This document shows positions 39,407 to 50,064 of a stretch of 64,000 nt of DNA, in pieces (the first letter of the stretch is position 1; every line of letters begins with the position of its first letter). The stretch is taken from NCBI RefSeq assembly GCF_011455495.1, contig NZ_CP015029.1, forward strand, positions 1,860,740 to 1,924,739. Direction: 5' to 3'. The position numbers and the translations under genes were made by a program. The DNA comes from Frederiksenia canicola (lineage in GTDB: Bacteria; Pseudomonadota; Gammaproteobacteria; Enterobacterales; Pasteurellaceae). A model generated the notes under the pieces. The model did not search any database and was not told the DNA's origin. It was given only the letters and a program-made list of their open reading frames with translations.

Positions 39407-40894
39407 ATGCAATATACTATCGCACAATCAAAAGAAGGCATTCCACTTTCACTCGTTTCCCGAATGGCAAACCGTCACGGCTTGATTGCTGGAGCAACGG
39501 GTACAGGGAAAACAGTCACATTACGTAAACTTGCCGAAGCATTTAGCCAAGATGGCGTGCCTGTGTTTTTGGTCGATGTCAAAGGCGATCTCTCTGGCTT
39601 GGTCCAAGCGGGGAGTTTTCAAGGCAAAATTGCTGAACGTATCGAGCAGTTCCAACTCGGCGGCGAAAGCTATTTAGCAGGTTTTCCCGTCTCATTTTGG
39701 GACGTATTCGGTGAAACAGGCATTCCATTACGCACAACCATTTCTGAAATGGGGCCGATGCTACTCGCCCGTTTGCTCAATTTGAACGATACCCAAGAAG
39801 GCTTACTCAATTTAGTTTTCCGTGTTGCTGATGATAAAGGTTTATTGCTCATCGACTTAAAAGATTTACGGGCAATGCTGAAATTTGTGGCGGAAAATGC
39901 GAAACAATTTCAAATAGAATATGGCAATGTCTCCGCTGCCAGTGTTGGGGCAATTCAACGTGCATTGCTGGCACTCGAAAACGAAGGTGCAACGCATTTA
40001 TTTGGAGAGCCTGCTTTAGATTTACACGACTGGATGCAAACTCGAGACGGACGTGGCGTGATCAATGTCTTAAATTCCGAAAGACTAATTAACTCACCAC
40101 GAATGTATGGGGCATTTTTACTTTGGTTTATGGCAGAATTATTTGAGCAATTGCCAGAAGTGGGCGATCCTGATAAACCAAAATTTGTGCTGTTCTTCGA
40201 TGAAGCTCACTTGATGTTTGATGGTGCCCCCAAAGTGTTGGTGGATAAAATCGAACAAGTCGTGCGTTTGATCCGTTCTAAAGGTGTGGGGGTTTATTTT
40301 GTCACACAAAATCCGCTTGATCTCCCTGAAAGCGTACTTGGTCAGTTAGGCAATCGGGTGCAACACGCACTGCGTGCCTTTACACCAAAAGATCAAAAAG
40401 CGGTGAAAGCGGCGGCGGAAACGTTCCGAGCAAATCCTAAAGTCAATGTGGTGGAAGCGATCACTCAACTTGGCGTGGGTGAAGCATTAGTGTCGGTGCT
40501 GGACGAAAAAGGAATGCCAACGCCAGTAGAAATCGCTTATATCTACCCGCCAAAAAGCCAGCTCAAACCGATTTCGGCACAGGAACGTTTAGATTTTGTA
40601 AAACAAGATGATCTCTATTTGCATTACAGCCAGTTTGTGGATAATGAGTCGGCATTTGAAACGTTAAATGCGCAAACTCAAGCGGTACAACAAGCCGAAC
40701 AAAATGCAAAAGCGGAAGAAGATAGTTTCCTAGGTGGTATGCTTGGCAGTATTTTTGGCACTAAAAAGAAAAGCCAGCAATCCGTTGCTGAACAGTTGGT
40801 GGGTAGCGTAGCACAATCCGTTGGTAGAAACTTGCGTAACCAGGTCACCAAGCAAATTATGCGTGGGATTTTAGGGGCGATTAGCCGAAAATAA
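39407..40894 (+). CDS. yjgR: HerA/FtsK-like ATPase, YjgR family (DUF853)
   Basis: The 495-residue protein (E. coli YjgR about 500) has a Walker A motif GATGTGKT near residues 28-35 and a Walker B FVLFFDEAHLMFD. The segment VLGQLGNRVQHALRAFTPKDQKA is typical of this HerA-like family. The C-terminal part (GGMLGSIFGTKKK, then a glycine-rich amphipathic stretch) may contact membranes or nucleic acid. Its cellular role is not established. A good GGAG site precedes the ATG. Confidence 0.88.
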   Translation: MQYTIAQSKEGIPLSLVSRMANRHGLIAGATGTGKTVTLRKLAEAFSQDGVPVFLVDVKGDLSGLVQAGSFQGKIAERIEQFQLGGESYLAGFPVSFWDVFGETGIPLRTTISEMGPMLLARLLNLNDTQEGLLNLVFRVADDKGLLLIDLKDLRAMLKFVAENAKQFQIEYGNVSAASVGAIQRALLALENEGATHLFGEPALDLHDWMQTRDGRGVINVLNSERLINSPRMYGAFLLWFMAELFEQLPEVGDPDKPKFVLFFDEAHLMFDGAPKVLVDKIEQVVRLIRSKGVGVYFVTQNPLDLPESVLGQLGNRVQHALRAFTPKDQKAVKAAAETFRANPKVNVVEAITQLGVGEALVSVLDEKGMPTPVEIAYIYPPKSQLKPISAQERLDFVKQDDLYLHYSQFVDNESAFETLNAQTQAVQQAEQNAKAEEDSFLGGMLGSIFGTKKKSQQSVAEQLVGSVAQSVGRNLRNQVTKQIMRGILGAISRK

Positions 40895-40921
40895 ATCGCT
40901 TACCGCAATTCACAAAAAATT

Positions 40922-40955
40922 AAGGGAAAGTGACCGCTTGTCACCTTCCCTTTAT
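40922..40955. terminator. Bidirectional terminator between yjgR and serS
   Basis: AAGGGAAAGTGAC-CGCTT-GTCACCTTCCCTT has one mismatch in a 13-base stem. It is a near copy of the sucD-lysS terminator at 14436. Confidence 0.85.
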
Positions 40956-40978
40956 CTTTCTCATTCAGAGAGTATCCA

Positions 40979-42319
<1,341 letters not shown>

Positions 42320-42339
42320 TTATAACATCAGACCGCTTG

Positions 42340-42816
42340 TTAGCGATTTGTATGTTTCATTATGCGTTGTTTTGCGACTTGCCATTCGCGATCTTTGATG
42401 TCTTCACGTTTATCGTGCAGTTTTTTCCCTTTCGCTAAACCGATTTTGACTTTAGCCCATGCATTTTTCCAGTAGAGGGATAACGCTACTACCGTAAAGC
42501 CATCTCGGTTTACTTTACCAAATAAGGAATCCAACTCTCGCTTATTTAACAATAACTTACGCGTACGAGTTGGGTCGGTCACAATATGGGTGGATGCCAC
42601 ATTCAGCGGGGTAATCATCGCCCCAAACAGATAGGCTTCTCCGTTGCGGAAAATCACATAGCTATCGCCAATGTTCGCTTTGCCCGCACGCAAGGCTTTT
42701 ACTTCCCAGCCTTGCAGCTCAAGCCCAGCCTCAATTTCATCTTCAATAAAATAGTCGTGGCGAGCCCGTTTATTTAACGCAATCGTATTGCTCGCTACTT
42801 TCGGTTTTTTGCTCAT
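42340..42816 (-). CDS. smpB: SsrA-binding protein SmpB
   Basis: SmpB binds tmRNA and delivers it to stalled ribosomes for trans-translation. The 158-residue protein has the OB-fold core ([27 protein letters not shown]) and the basic C-terminal tail ([17 protein letters not shown]) that fills the empty mRNA channel. Length matches the family (about 160). No tmRNA gene is visible nearby. Confidence 0.96.
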   Translation of the reverse strand: MSKKPKVASNTIALNKRARHDYFIEDEIEAGLELQGWEVKALRAGKANIGDSYVIFRNGEAYLFGAMITPLNVASTHIVTDPTRTRKLLLNKRELDSLFGKVNRDGFTVVALSLYWKNAWAKVKIGLAKGKKLHDKREDIKDREWQVAKQRIMKHTNR

Positions 42817-42938
42817 AATGTGAATTTGTTACTCAAAAATGGTCGAATTGTACCTGAAATCACGGAAAGTTTGAACGGACAAGCGGTCAGATCCACAGGA
42901 TATTTTGCAAAAAACTGTCTAAAAAGCACCGCTTTCGA

Positions 42939-44345
42939 CTAATCTAACATATCCGCCAACAAAAACTGCAGAACTGCATCCATTCGTAAATGTGGGATCG
43001 GTTGATCGAAATCGATCCGTTTCGGTTCAAACTGGTCGAAATCAAAGCGGTTGTATTGCCAATAATTCGCATCAGGTAAACGGCTTGGCACACTGCCAGG
43101 ATAAAGAGTTACTCGTTTTTTATCGCTAGAGCGTATGCCTTGAATTGCCTTGAAAGATTGGCCATTTTGAGTCGCAATAACAGAATCAGTTGCTCGTACC
43201 GAGGCGATCGCTTTGTAATCCGTTTGAATCCCGTCAAATTCTGCATGCCGTCCACCTTCTTGCACGAGTTGTTTCATCAGACTCTCTAAATTCGGCACCT
43301 GATCGCTCGTGATATGATCGGCTTTTGTAGCAACAAAAAGTAATTTGTCGATATTCGATGAAAACAAGCGGCGAAATAGCGATCGGTTGCCATAGTGAAA
43401 GTGTTTAAAAAGTTGTTGCAAGCCAATTTTCATTTCAATAAAAGCTTGTTGGCTGTGATTAAGTGGTGTGAGACAGTCCGCCAAAATCACTTGGCGATCG
43501 AACTGCGAAAAATAATCTTCATAGAATGGCTTAACGATTTTTTGTTGGTAGTGCTGATAGCGTTTTTTCAAGGTGTGAAAAATACTGTGACTTGGGCCTT
43601 TTTCAAGCTGTTCCCAGTCACTTTCCGCTAAATCAAGTAGCGGGAAAAATTGATATACGGGTGCCCCTCGATCGTGGTTTGGTAACACAAATCGCCCCGG
43701 TTGGATATATTGCATTCCTTCAGTTTTGCATTCGAGCAAGTAAGCGGTGTAATCTTCGCTGAGTTTGGCAAGCTGGTTTTCGTCCGCTTTGGCAGTGAGA
43801 TCGAGCTGCTTTACCTGCGTTTGCCAATGTTCCGCCAATTCTGCCCGCTTGCCTTTGTGTACGACTTGCTGTGCTTGCGACCATGCTTTAAACGACTGAG
43901 AAAGTAGCGGCAAATCTAATAACCATTCCCCCGGATAATCAAAAATATCAAGGTAAAGTGTTGCGGTTTCTTTTAAATGACGTAACAGGCTATTACGGCG
44001 TTGATAGCGGATGGCCAAGCGAATTTCGCTGATCCCCGTTGTCGATGGCGACCAAACGGGTGGCTCTGCTTCAAAACCTTGGCGGTTTTTGTCGTATTCA
44101 AAGCGGGGAATGGTCAAATCATGCTGCTCCACTCTTTTCACTGATAAAATTTGCCCATTACGAGCAGGTAAAAAAAGCGATAAATGCGAGTTATCTTGTT
44201 GATTAATATGTAGAAGCTGATCCACAAAGCTGGTAATAAACGCGGTTTTCCCGCTACGGCTCAGCCCTGTTACCGCAAGGCGAAGATGGTTATCTAATCC
44301 ACGTTGTACAAATTTATGTAATTGGTTTTGGATTTGTGTGAACAT
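42939..44345 (-). CDS. ycjX: YcjX-family P-loop NTPase (DUF463)
   Basis: The 468-residue protein has a P-loop GLSRSGKTAF near residues 27-36, YLDIFDYPGEWLLDLPLL and LLFVATKADH, which look like GTPase G3 and G4 motifs. This matches YcjX, a conserved proteobacterial GTPase-like protein associated with stress response in E. coli. The usual partner gene ycjF does not follow. The ATG at 44345 has no strong ribosome-binding site. Confidence 0.88.
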   Translation of the reverse strand: MFTQIQNQLHKFVQRGLDNHLRLAVTGLSRSGKTAFITSFVDQLLHINQQDNSHLSLFLPARNGQILSVKRVEQHDLTIPRFEYDKNRQGFEAEPPVWSPSTTGISEIRLAIRYQRRNSLLRHLKETATLYLDIFDYPGEWLLDLPLLSQSFKAWSQAQQVVHKGKRAELAEHWQTQVKQLDLTAKADENQLAKLSEDYTAYLLECKTEGMQYIQPGRFVLPNHDRGAPVYQFFPLLDLAESDWEQLEKGPSHSIFHTLKKRYQHYQQKIVKPFYEDYFSQFDRQVILADCLTPLNHSQQAFIEMKIGLQQLFKHFHYGNRSLFRRLFSSNIDKLLFVATKADHITSDQVPNLESLMKQLVQEGGRHAEFDGIQTDYKAIASVRATDSVIATQNGQSFKAIQGIRSSDKKRVTLYPGSVPSRLPDANYWQYNRFDFDQFEPKRIDFDQPIPHLRMDAVLQFLLADMLD

Positions 44346-44352
44346 AGTGAGT

Positions 44353-44381
44353 TTGACCTAATAAACAATTCTTTCTAAAAT
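44353..44381 (+). promoter_or_regulatory. Probable promoter of the CYTH gene
   Basis: TTGACC (44353-44358) and TAAAAT (44376-44381) are 17 bases apart. Transcription should begin near 44388, only a few bases before the hairpin at 44391. Confidence 0.5.
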
Positions 44382-44390
44382 ATAACACAT

Positions 44391-44416
44391 AGCCTATCTA
44401 CTCGATAGGCTTTTTT
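44391..44416 (+). terminator. Terminator-like hairpin in the leader of the CYTH gene
   Basis: AGCCTATC-TACTC-GATAGGCT is followed by six T's on the plus strand. It stands between divergent genes, where no transcript needs ending, so it may be an attenuator or a transcript-protecting 5' hairpin. Confidence 0.6.
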
Positions 44417-44446
44417 ATTAGGCTTGAATAGTGAGAAAAATAGATA

Positions 44447-45289
44447 ATGGAAAACGAAATTGAATTAAAAATAATGTTATTACCTGAAAATATTACATTA
44501 TTAACAGACTACTTTAATCAACAAACGATTTTACATTCTGAGATAACTCATTTAGGTAACACTTATTATGATTCAAATGATCTCTATTTTGCTAAAAACA
44601 AAATGGGATTACGAGTAAGAACAAAAAATAATAAATACGAAATCACGTTGAAAATGAAAGGCGATATCGTTGGTGGGCTGCATATTCGCCCTGAATATAA
44701 TTTAGCATTAGACACTCATCAACTGGATTTCAAGCGGCTAGTTTCTCATTATAATTTGCAATTAGAAGATAATTCTATTTTAGACAAGCAACTATTACCA
44801 ACCTTTAGTACGGATTTTACTCGCACACAATGGCTGATTCGTTTTCAACAATCGGAAATTGAAATTGCATTGGATCAAGGTTTAATTAAAAATTTACAAG
44901 GCGAAGAAGCTATTTGCGAAGTGGAATTTGAATTAAAGCAGGGAAACTTAGCGGATTTATTTGATCTGTTATTGGCAATGCCAAAAGCAGACGGAATGTG
45001 GTTAAGTAGTTTAAGTAAGGCACAGCGTGGATACTTGGTTGGTAACACAGAAAAAATGGCAAAAGAAATGACTAAACTGACCGCTTGTCAGCCTGAATTA
45101 ACCGATATTGAAAAATATCAGCTTACCCAACAAGTGGCTGATTTTATCAGACTAACACAAGATAGCTCGCTGATTGATTATTACCAATACCTAACTCAAA
45201 CAAAATTAGCACATATTGATTATTTAACAAGTCAACATTATCTTCAGCAAAATATGTTACTTATTAAAAAGTATTATGCGAAATCCTAA
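44447..45289 (+). CDS. CYTH-domain protein, YgiF-like triphosphatase without CHAD domain
   Basis: The 280-residue protein starts MENEIELKIML, the ExExK signature of CYTH phosphatases, which bind triphosphate with metal ions. Further basic and acidic strands (LRVRTKNNKYEITLKMKG; EICEVEFELKQG-like) agree. E. coli YgiF, an inorganic triphosphatase, is about 430 residues and has a C-terminal CHAD domain; here only about 80 helical residues follow the CYTH part. The activity is inferred. Confidence 0.8.
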   Translation: MENEIELKIMLLPENITLLTDYFNQQTILHSEITHLGNTYYDSNDLYFAKNKMGLRVRTKNNKYEITLKMKGDIVGGLHIRPEYNLALDTHQLDFKRLVSHYNLQLEDNSILDKQLLPTFSTDFTRTQWLIRFQQSEIEIALDQGLIKNLQGEEAICEVEFELKQGNLADLFDLLLAMPKADGMWLSSLSKAQRGYLVGNTEKMAKEMTKLTACQPELTDIEKYQLTQQVADFIRLTQDSSLIDYYQYLTQTKLAHIDYLTSQHYLQQNMLLIKKYYAKS

Positions 45290-45297
45290 TAAAATAT

Positions 45298-45322
45298 AAA
45301 GGCGTTTTAACGCCTTTATGTT
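45298..45322. terminator. Bidirectional terminator after the CYTH gene
   Basis: AAAGGCGTT-TT-AACGCCTTT, with T-rich flanks, lies between convergent genes. Confidence 0.8.
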
Positions 45323-45816
45323 TATTTAATCACCTCAAATGTCTGTGCGGGGAAATTAATACCGTTAACTTTTATCGAAAGAGTATATTTACCAACTGGA
45401 TCTTTTTGATCAAATTTCCAACATCTTTGAATAAATTGATCATTCTGGCTCGGTAAATCAATTGAAATCGTATGGTTTTTTCCATTTTTTGAGACCTTTC
45501 TTGAACCATTTGGATCAGAAAAATTTGCTTTTTTAGGGGAAGAAAATACTTCAGTTATTTGATTACTGGGTGAAAATGGCATATTGAATACGATCCAACA
45601 TAAATTATGCCCGCTATTTTTTATTGAATATTTTTTATCTTGAATTTCATTCAATGTGCCATCGCTAATGTCAACTACTGCCAATTTTAATATAGGTGGA
45701 TAATCTTTAGGTAAATTGGCCATTTGTTGTTCGGCAACAATCGGAATAATCACGACTTCTTGTGCAAATGAGAAAGCTGAGATCACACTTAAAAATAACG
45801 CGATGATTTTCTTCAT
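45322..45816 (-). CDS. Secreted protein of unknown function
   Basis: I do not recognise this 164-residue protein. It has a clear signal peptide ([18 protein letters not shown], cleavage before QE) and so should be periplasmic. The mature part looks beta-rich and has two cysteines, each followed by tryptophan (NLCWIVF and QRCWKF), which could form a disulfide. It ends with a strand-like [19 protein letters not shown], suggestive of an immunoglobulin-like fold. Its ATG overlaps the yoaH stop codon (ATGA), so it is probably translated with yoaH. Confidence 0.7.
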   Translation of the reverse strand: MKKIIALFLSVISAFSFAQEVVIIPIVAEQQMANLPKDYPPILKLAVVDISDGTLNEIQDKKYSIKNSGHNLCWIVFNMPFSPSNQITEVFSSPKKANFSDPNGSRKVSKNGKNHTISIDLPSQNDQFIQRCWKFDQKDPVGKYTLSIKVNGINFPAQTFEVIK

Positions 45817-45974
45817 TCCATTTTCTCCGTTTTCATTTGATGCTGTTCTCGCAAAGCTTGGGCGACAATGGCAATTGCTTCGCCACTGCTCACGCCCTGC
45901 TGCATAAGCTGTTGAATTTGCTCCACGGCTTGCTGTTGTTGCTCGTGGCTTAAAGAAAGTAAGCTATTATCCAT
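45813..45974 (-). CDS. yoaH: UPF0181 (YoaH-family) small protein
   Basis: This 53-residue frame reads [20 protein letters not shown], then a segment with [19 protein letters not shown]. This matches E. coli YoaH (SLTHEQQQKAVERIQELM...GMSSGQAIALVA). The function is unknown; it is a small acidic cytoplasmic protein. It follows truC after 17 bases, and its TGA stop overlaps the ATG of the next gene by 4 bases. No strong ribosome-binding site is visible (GGAAACGCAAA). Confidence 0.88.
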   Translation of the reverse strand: MDNSLLSLSHEQQQQAVEQIQQLMQQGVSSGEAIAIVAQALREQHQMKTEKME

Positions 45975-45991
45975 TTTGCGTTTCCATTAGT

Positions 45992-46720
45992 CTAATCAAA
46001 TTGCGGAAAATTCCAGCCAAATTGCGAAAAAAGTTGCTGCCACTGGGTATCCAGCGGAGCATTTATGCTGATTTTTTGCAACGTTTTTGGATGGGTAAAT
46101 TGTAGTTGGTTTGAGTGTAAAAACAACCGCTCGCAACCAGTATTTGCCGTCAAAGCCCGATTTTGATGCAAATCACCATAATGAGTATCGCCAATAATAG
46201 GGTGAAATAGGTGTTTGAGGTGGCGGCGAAGTTGGTGCTTACGCCCTGTTTTGGGAAAGAGCTGCACCAACGAATAGCGGGCGGTGGCGAATTTACCCGC
46301 AGGATAAGGCATTTCAACCGTTGCTAATGATCGATAATCTGTAACGGCTTGCTGTGCTTCCTTTTCTTGCGAAAACTTATCAGCGATTTTATCTAACTGC
46401 ACTTTCAGCGGATAGTCGATCCGATCTTCGCCCAGCAGGTAGCCTCGCACCACCGCCAAATAGCTTTTTTCGATCTGATGCTGTTCAAATTGTTGGCTCA
46501 TCATGCGAGCCATTTCGCTATTCAAGGCAAACAGCAACACACCAGAAGTCGGGCGGTCCAAGCGATGAATCGGGAAAACGCGCTGCCCGAGCTGATCTCG
46601 TAAGGTTTGCATCGCAAACAAGGTTTCGTGTTTGTCGAGCCAACTCCGATGCACCAACATTCCCGCAGGTTTATTGATCGCCACCAGTTCATTATCTTGA
46701 TACAAAATATCCAATATCAT
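45992..46720 (-). CDS. truC: tRNA pseudouridine(65) synthase TruC
   Basis: TruC makes pseudouridine 65 in certain tRNAs. The 242-residue protein has the RluA-family catalytic motif HRLDRPTSGVLLFAL and the strong TruC-specific segments VHRSWLDKHE, QQFEQHQIEKSYLAVVRG and TGRKHQLRRHLKHLFHPIIGD. I chose the ATG at 46720; an in-frame TTG lies two codons earlier. yqcC lies just upstream, as in E. coli. Confidence 0.94.
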   Translation of the reverse strand: MILDILYQDNELVAINKPAGMLVHRSWLDKHETLFAMQTLRDQLGQRVFPIHRLDRPTSGVLLFALNSEMARMMSQQFEQHQIEKSYLAVVRGYLLGEDRIDYPLKVQLDKIADKFSQEKEAQQAVTDYRSLATVEMPYPAGKFATARYSLVQLFPKTGRKHQLRRHLKHLFHPIIGDTHYGDLHQNRALTANTGCERLFLHSNQLQFTHPKTLQKISINAPLDTQWQQLFSQFGWNFPQFD

Positions 46721-46751
46721 TTGCAAAATTTTCCCCGAAACTGACCGCTTG

Positions 46752-47066
46752 TTAGTCCGCTTTCAGCAGTCTTTCGAGCTTCAAGAGCGGTAAATGCAGC
46801 GCTTCTAAGTGCGTTTCGTTTTGTACTGCTTCTTCCAAATAGGGGGTAATCGCAAAATTGCGGGGGATCTCTGCATTGGCATCAAGCAGTGCATTCATTC
46901 GCGGAATAAAAATCCATTGTAGCCATTGGGTTGGCGACAAGGTGCTAACGCAAAATGGCTCATCGCTCGCCAAGGCCTCTTCTGAGGGTGGCGTTTCTTC
47001 CCAAAGTGAATGCAATCGCATGGCAATTTGTAGATCGTTTAAGTGTTGACGAATTTCAGTTTTCAT
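46752..47066 (-). CDS. yqcC: YqcC family protein
   Basis: The 104-residue helical protein matches the YqcC family (E. coli about 109 residues): an N-terminal helix, LWEETPPSEEALASDEPF, and WLQWIFIPRMNALLD. Its function is unknown, but it is conserved next to truC. The ATG at 47066 follows GGAGAGAAA; the longer open frame from 47180 adds nothing family-like. It is first in a probable yqcC-truC-yoaH-(secreted protein) operon. Confidence 0.9.
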   Translation of the reverse strand: MKTEIRQHLNDLQIAMRLHSLWEETPPSEEALASDEPFCVSTLSPTQWLQWIFIPRMNALLDANAEIPRNFAITPYLEEAVQNETHLEALHLPLLKLERLLKAD

Positions 47067-47249
47067 TTTCTCTCCAAATGATAAATCTGTGCAAAATCGT
47101 AAAAATAATTGACGTAATATGGGGTGAGATTTTGCAAAATCAAGGCATTTGAGATTTGCAAAATGGTTTGAAAATCTCACCGCTTGTCGTTGTGGTGGAC
47201 GAAATCACTACGTTATGCGATTTAATTATAAAAAAATCGACAGAGTGAA

Positions 47250-47279
47250 TTGACATATAGCAATCTAGACGTCTAAAAT
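47250..47279 (+). promoter_or_regulatory. metN promoter with MetJ operator
   Basis: TTGACA (47250-47255) and TAAAAT (47274-47279) are 18 bases apart. The spacer holds AGACGTCT (47267-47274), a perfect met box, preceded by two weaker 8-base units (47251-47266, 5 of 8 matches each). MetJ-methionine repression of the transporter is expected. Confidence 0.85.
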
Positions 47280-47316
47280 GCCAAACATTATTTTTTATGA
47301 AGGTGTGGATAAAACG

Positions 47317-48351
47317 ATGATTGAGCTGAAACAGATCAGCAAACAGTTTGAGGTCAAAGGGCAGAAAATTACAGCACTCGACAATGTGAACCTTGAGGTG
47401 CCAAAAGGCACGATTTATGGGGTGATCGGCTCATCCGGTGCAGGTAAAAGTACCCTGATCCGCTGTGTGAATTTGCTTGAACGCCCAACAATGGGTCAAG
47501 TGATTGTCGATGGACAAGACTTAACCGCAATGTCAGAAAAAGAGCTGATTTTAGCTCGCCGCAACATTGCGATGATTTTCCAACATTTTAATTTGCTTTC
47601 TTCCCGTACGGTATTTGACAACGTGGCATTACCGTTGGAGTTAAGCCATACCGATAAACAGACGATTGAGAAAAAAGTCAGTGAGTTGCTGGAATTAGTA
47701 GGCTTAGCAGATAAACGTGATGTGTATCCTAGCAATTTATCAGGCGGTCAGAAACAGCGTGTTGCGATTGCTCGTGCTTTAGCAAGCGATCCGCATGTTT
47801 TATTATGCGATGAAGCAACCAGTGCTCTCGATCCAGCAACAACACAGTCGATCCTGCAATTACTCAAAGAGATCAACCAGCGTTTAGGGCTAACGATCTT
47901 ATTGATCACGCACGAAATGGACGTGGTAAAACGCATTTGTGATCGTGTAGCGGTGATTGACCAAGGTCGCTTAGTTGAAAGCGGCTCGGTCAGTGAAATT
48001 TTCTCCAATCCCAAAACGGAACTCGCACAACGCTTTATTCAATCGACTTTCCATTTTGAATTGCCCGCAGAATATACCGAGCAGCTTTCGCCAACCCCAA
48101 CGCCAAACGGCAAACCCATTATTAAATTTGAGTTTACGGGGCGTTCTGTGGATGCACCGCTTCTCTCACACGCCTCGAAAAAGTTCGGCATTGATTTCAG
48201 TATTTTAATGTCGCAAATCGATTATGCAGGCGGAGTAAAATTTGGTTTTGTGATCGCCGAAGTGGAAGGCGAAGCAGACAAAATCAATGAAGCGAAATTC
48301 TATTTAATTGATAATAATGTGAAAGTTGAGGTGCTTGGCTATGTGGACTGA
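47317..48351 (+). CDS. metN: Methionine ABC transporter ATP-binding protein
   Basis: The 344-residue ATPase (E. coli MetN 343) has Walker [10 protein letters not shown], signature LSGGQKQRV and Walker [13 protein letters not shown]. The C-terminal NIL domain (about residues 265-344) in this family binds methionine and inhibits transport. I chose the ATG at 47317; the ATG-like start at 47278 lies inside the -10 box and cannot be used. Regulation by MetJ is indicated by the operator. The stop overlaps metI by 11 bases. Confidence 0.96.
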   Translation: MIELKQISKQFEVKGQKITALDNVNLEVPKGTIYGVIGSSGAGKSTLIRCVNLLERPTMGQVIVDGQDLTAMSEKELILARRNIAMIFQHFNLLSSRTVFDNVALPLELSHTDKQTIEKKVSELLELVGLADKRDVYPSNLSGGQKQRVAIARALASDPHVLLCDEATSALDPATTQSILQLLKEINQRLGLTILLITHEMDVVKRICDRVAVIDQGRLVESGSVSEIFSNPKTELAQRFIQSTFHFELPAEYTEQLSPTPTPNGKPIIKFEFTGRSVDAPLLSHASKKFGIDFSILMSQIDYAGGVKFGFVIAEVEGEADKINEAKFYLIDNNVKVEVLGYVD

Positions 48352-49018
48352 TTTTTTAAACGAACTTACCCCGAAAATGTGGGAATTGGTTGCAATGTCC
48401 ACGTTAGAAACACTTTATATGGGCTTTGTAGCCACGTTATTAGCCGTGGTGATCGGTCTCCCGATCGGCTTTGTGGCATTTCTAACTGGCAAGGGGGAAA
48501 TCCTTGAGCACAAAGCTTTACACCAAGTGCTTGATGTTATTATCAACATCGGGCGTTCTGTGCCATTTATCATTTTACTTGTGGTCTTGCTGCCATTTAC
48601 TCGTTTAATCGTAGGCACAACGCTCGGAACAACAGCGGCAATTGTGCCATTGAGTGTTTCCGCTATTCCATTCTTCGCCCGTTTAACTGCTAACGCATTG
48701 CTTGAAATCCCAAGCGGCTTAACTGAAGCGGCAAAATCAATGGGCGCAAATAACTGGCAGGTGGTCACGAAATTCTATCTACCTGAATCGCTACCGATTT
48801 TAATCAACGGCATTACGCTCACCTTAGTGGCGTTGATCGGCTACTCCGCAATGGCAGGTGCTGTTGGTGGCGGTGGCTTGGGTAACTTAGCGATCAGCTA
48901 CGGTGAACATCGTAATATGGTCTATGTAAAATGGATCGCCACCATTATTATCGTGGCAATCGTGATGGTCAGCCAAAAAATTGGCGATAACTTGGCGAAG
49001 AAATACGATCATCGTTAA
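48341..49018 (+). CDS. metI: Methionine ABC transporter permease
   Basis: The 225-residue inner-membrane protein has about five membrane helices and the EAA loop ([22 protein letters not shown]), which docks on MetN. The ATG at 48341 lies within the end of metN (11-base overlap), so the two are translationally coupled. E. coli MetI has 217 residues. Confidence 0.96.
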   Translation: MWTDFLNELTPKMWELVAMSTLETLYMGFVATLLAVVIGLPIGFVAFLTGKGEILEHKALHQVLDVIINIGRSVPFIILLVVLLPFTRLIVGTTLGTTAAIVPLSVSAIPFFARLTANALLEIPSGLTEAAKSMGANNWQVVTKFYLPESLPILINGITLTLVALIGYSAMAGAVGGGGLGNLAISYGEHRNMVYVKWIATIIIVAIVMVSQKIGDNLAKKYDHR

Positions 49019-49112
49019 ATCCGCAACCTCCCTTTTTCAAAAGGGGGGAATACAAGCGGTCAGTTTGAATAAAAATTTTGCAAATCAACACAACATCAAA
49101 CAGGAGTTTCCT

Positions 49113-49904
49113 ATGTTAAACAAATTCTTAAAAACCGCATTAGTTTCCGCTTTAGCCTTCAGCGGCACAGCATTCGCCAAAGACAAAATCACCGTTGGCG
49201 TGATGTCTGGTCCTGAACACGTTGTGGCGGAAGTTGCTGCGAAAATCGCAAAAGAAAAATACGATTTAGATGTCGAATTTGTGCTTTTCAACGACTATGC
49301 GTTACCAAACACGGCAACCAGCAAAGGCGATTTAGATGCCAACGCCTTCCAACACAAGCCGTATTTAGACAAAGACTCTGCTACCAAAAAGTTAGATAAC
49401 TTAGTGATTGTTGGTAATACTTTCGTTTATCCCCTTGCAGGCTACTCAAAAAAAATTAAATCAATCGATGCATTAAAAAATGGTGCCGTTGTTGCGGTGC
49501 CAAATGATCCAAGTAACTTAGCTCGTGCTTTAATTTTGCTTGAAAAACAAGGCTTAATTAAACTCAAAGATAGCACCAACTTATTCTCAACGTCTCTCGA
49601 TATCGTTGAAAATCCGAAAAACTTGAAAATTCAAGAAGTGGATACTTCGGTGGCAGCGAAAGCGTTAGATGACGTGGATTTAGCCGTCGTGAATAATACC
49701 TATGCAGGGCAAGTGGGACTAAACACCACGGATCACAGTGTATTTGTTGAAAGCAAAGATTCACCATATGTGAACATTATCGTTGCTCGCACCAACAATA
49801 AAGATAGTGATGCCGTGAAAAACTTCGTAAAAGCCTACCAAACAGAAGAAGTGTTCCAAGAAGCCCAAAAACACTTCAAAGATGGCGTGGTAAAAGGGTG
49901 GTAG
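49113..49904 (+). CDS. metQ: Methionine-binding protein, MetQ paralogue 1 (no lipobox)
   Basis: The 264-residue protein belongs to the MetQ/NlpA family (ITVGVMSGPEHVVAEVAAKI; DANAFQHKPYLD; NDPSNLARALILLEKQGLIKL). It binds methionine for MetNI. Unlike the next two copies its signal peptide (MLNKFLKTALVSALAFSGTAFA) has no cysteine and ends in an AFA cleavage site, so it should be a soluble periplasmic protein. CAGGAG precedes the ATG. It corresponds in position to plpA of Mannheimia haemolytica. Confidence 0.9.
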   Translation: MLNKFLKTALVSALAFSGTAFAKDKITVGVMSGPEHVVAEVAAKIAKEKYDLDVEFVLFNDYALPNTATSKGDLDANAFQHKPYLDKDSATKKLDNLVIVGNTFVYPLAGYSKKIKSIDALKNGAVVAVPNDPSNLARALILLEKQGLIKLKDSTNLFSTSLDIVENPKNLKIQEVDTSVAAKALDDVDLAVVNNTYAGQVGLNTTDHSVFVESKDSPYVNIIVARTNNKDSDAVKNFVKAYQTEEVFQEAQKHFKDGVVKGW

Positions 49905-49917
49905 AAATCAATTTGTG

Positions 49918-49993
49918 GGTGGGTTTGCCCCACCATTTGCAAAATTCTTTGAGAATCTAACCGCTTGTTATTTTTGGTGGGGCAAGCCCCCCC
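49918..49993 (+). repeat. Long inverted repeat between MetQ paralogues 1 and 2
   Basis: GGGTTTGCCCCACCA (from 49921) and TGGTGGGGCAAGCCC (from 49974) pair over 14 of 15 bases and flank an uptake word. Each arm can also fold on itself. There is no T-run. Confidence 0.6.
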
Positions 49994-50064
49994 TACTTAG
50001 CTTATAAAATCAATCTCACGGGCTGACACATAGGTCTGCCCCTATATCTGATAAGGAAAACACA

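Noticed and set aside
47278-47316. An upstream start for metN
   Set aside because: It overlaps the -10 box, so it would not be in the transcript.
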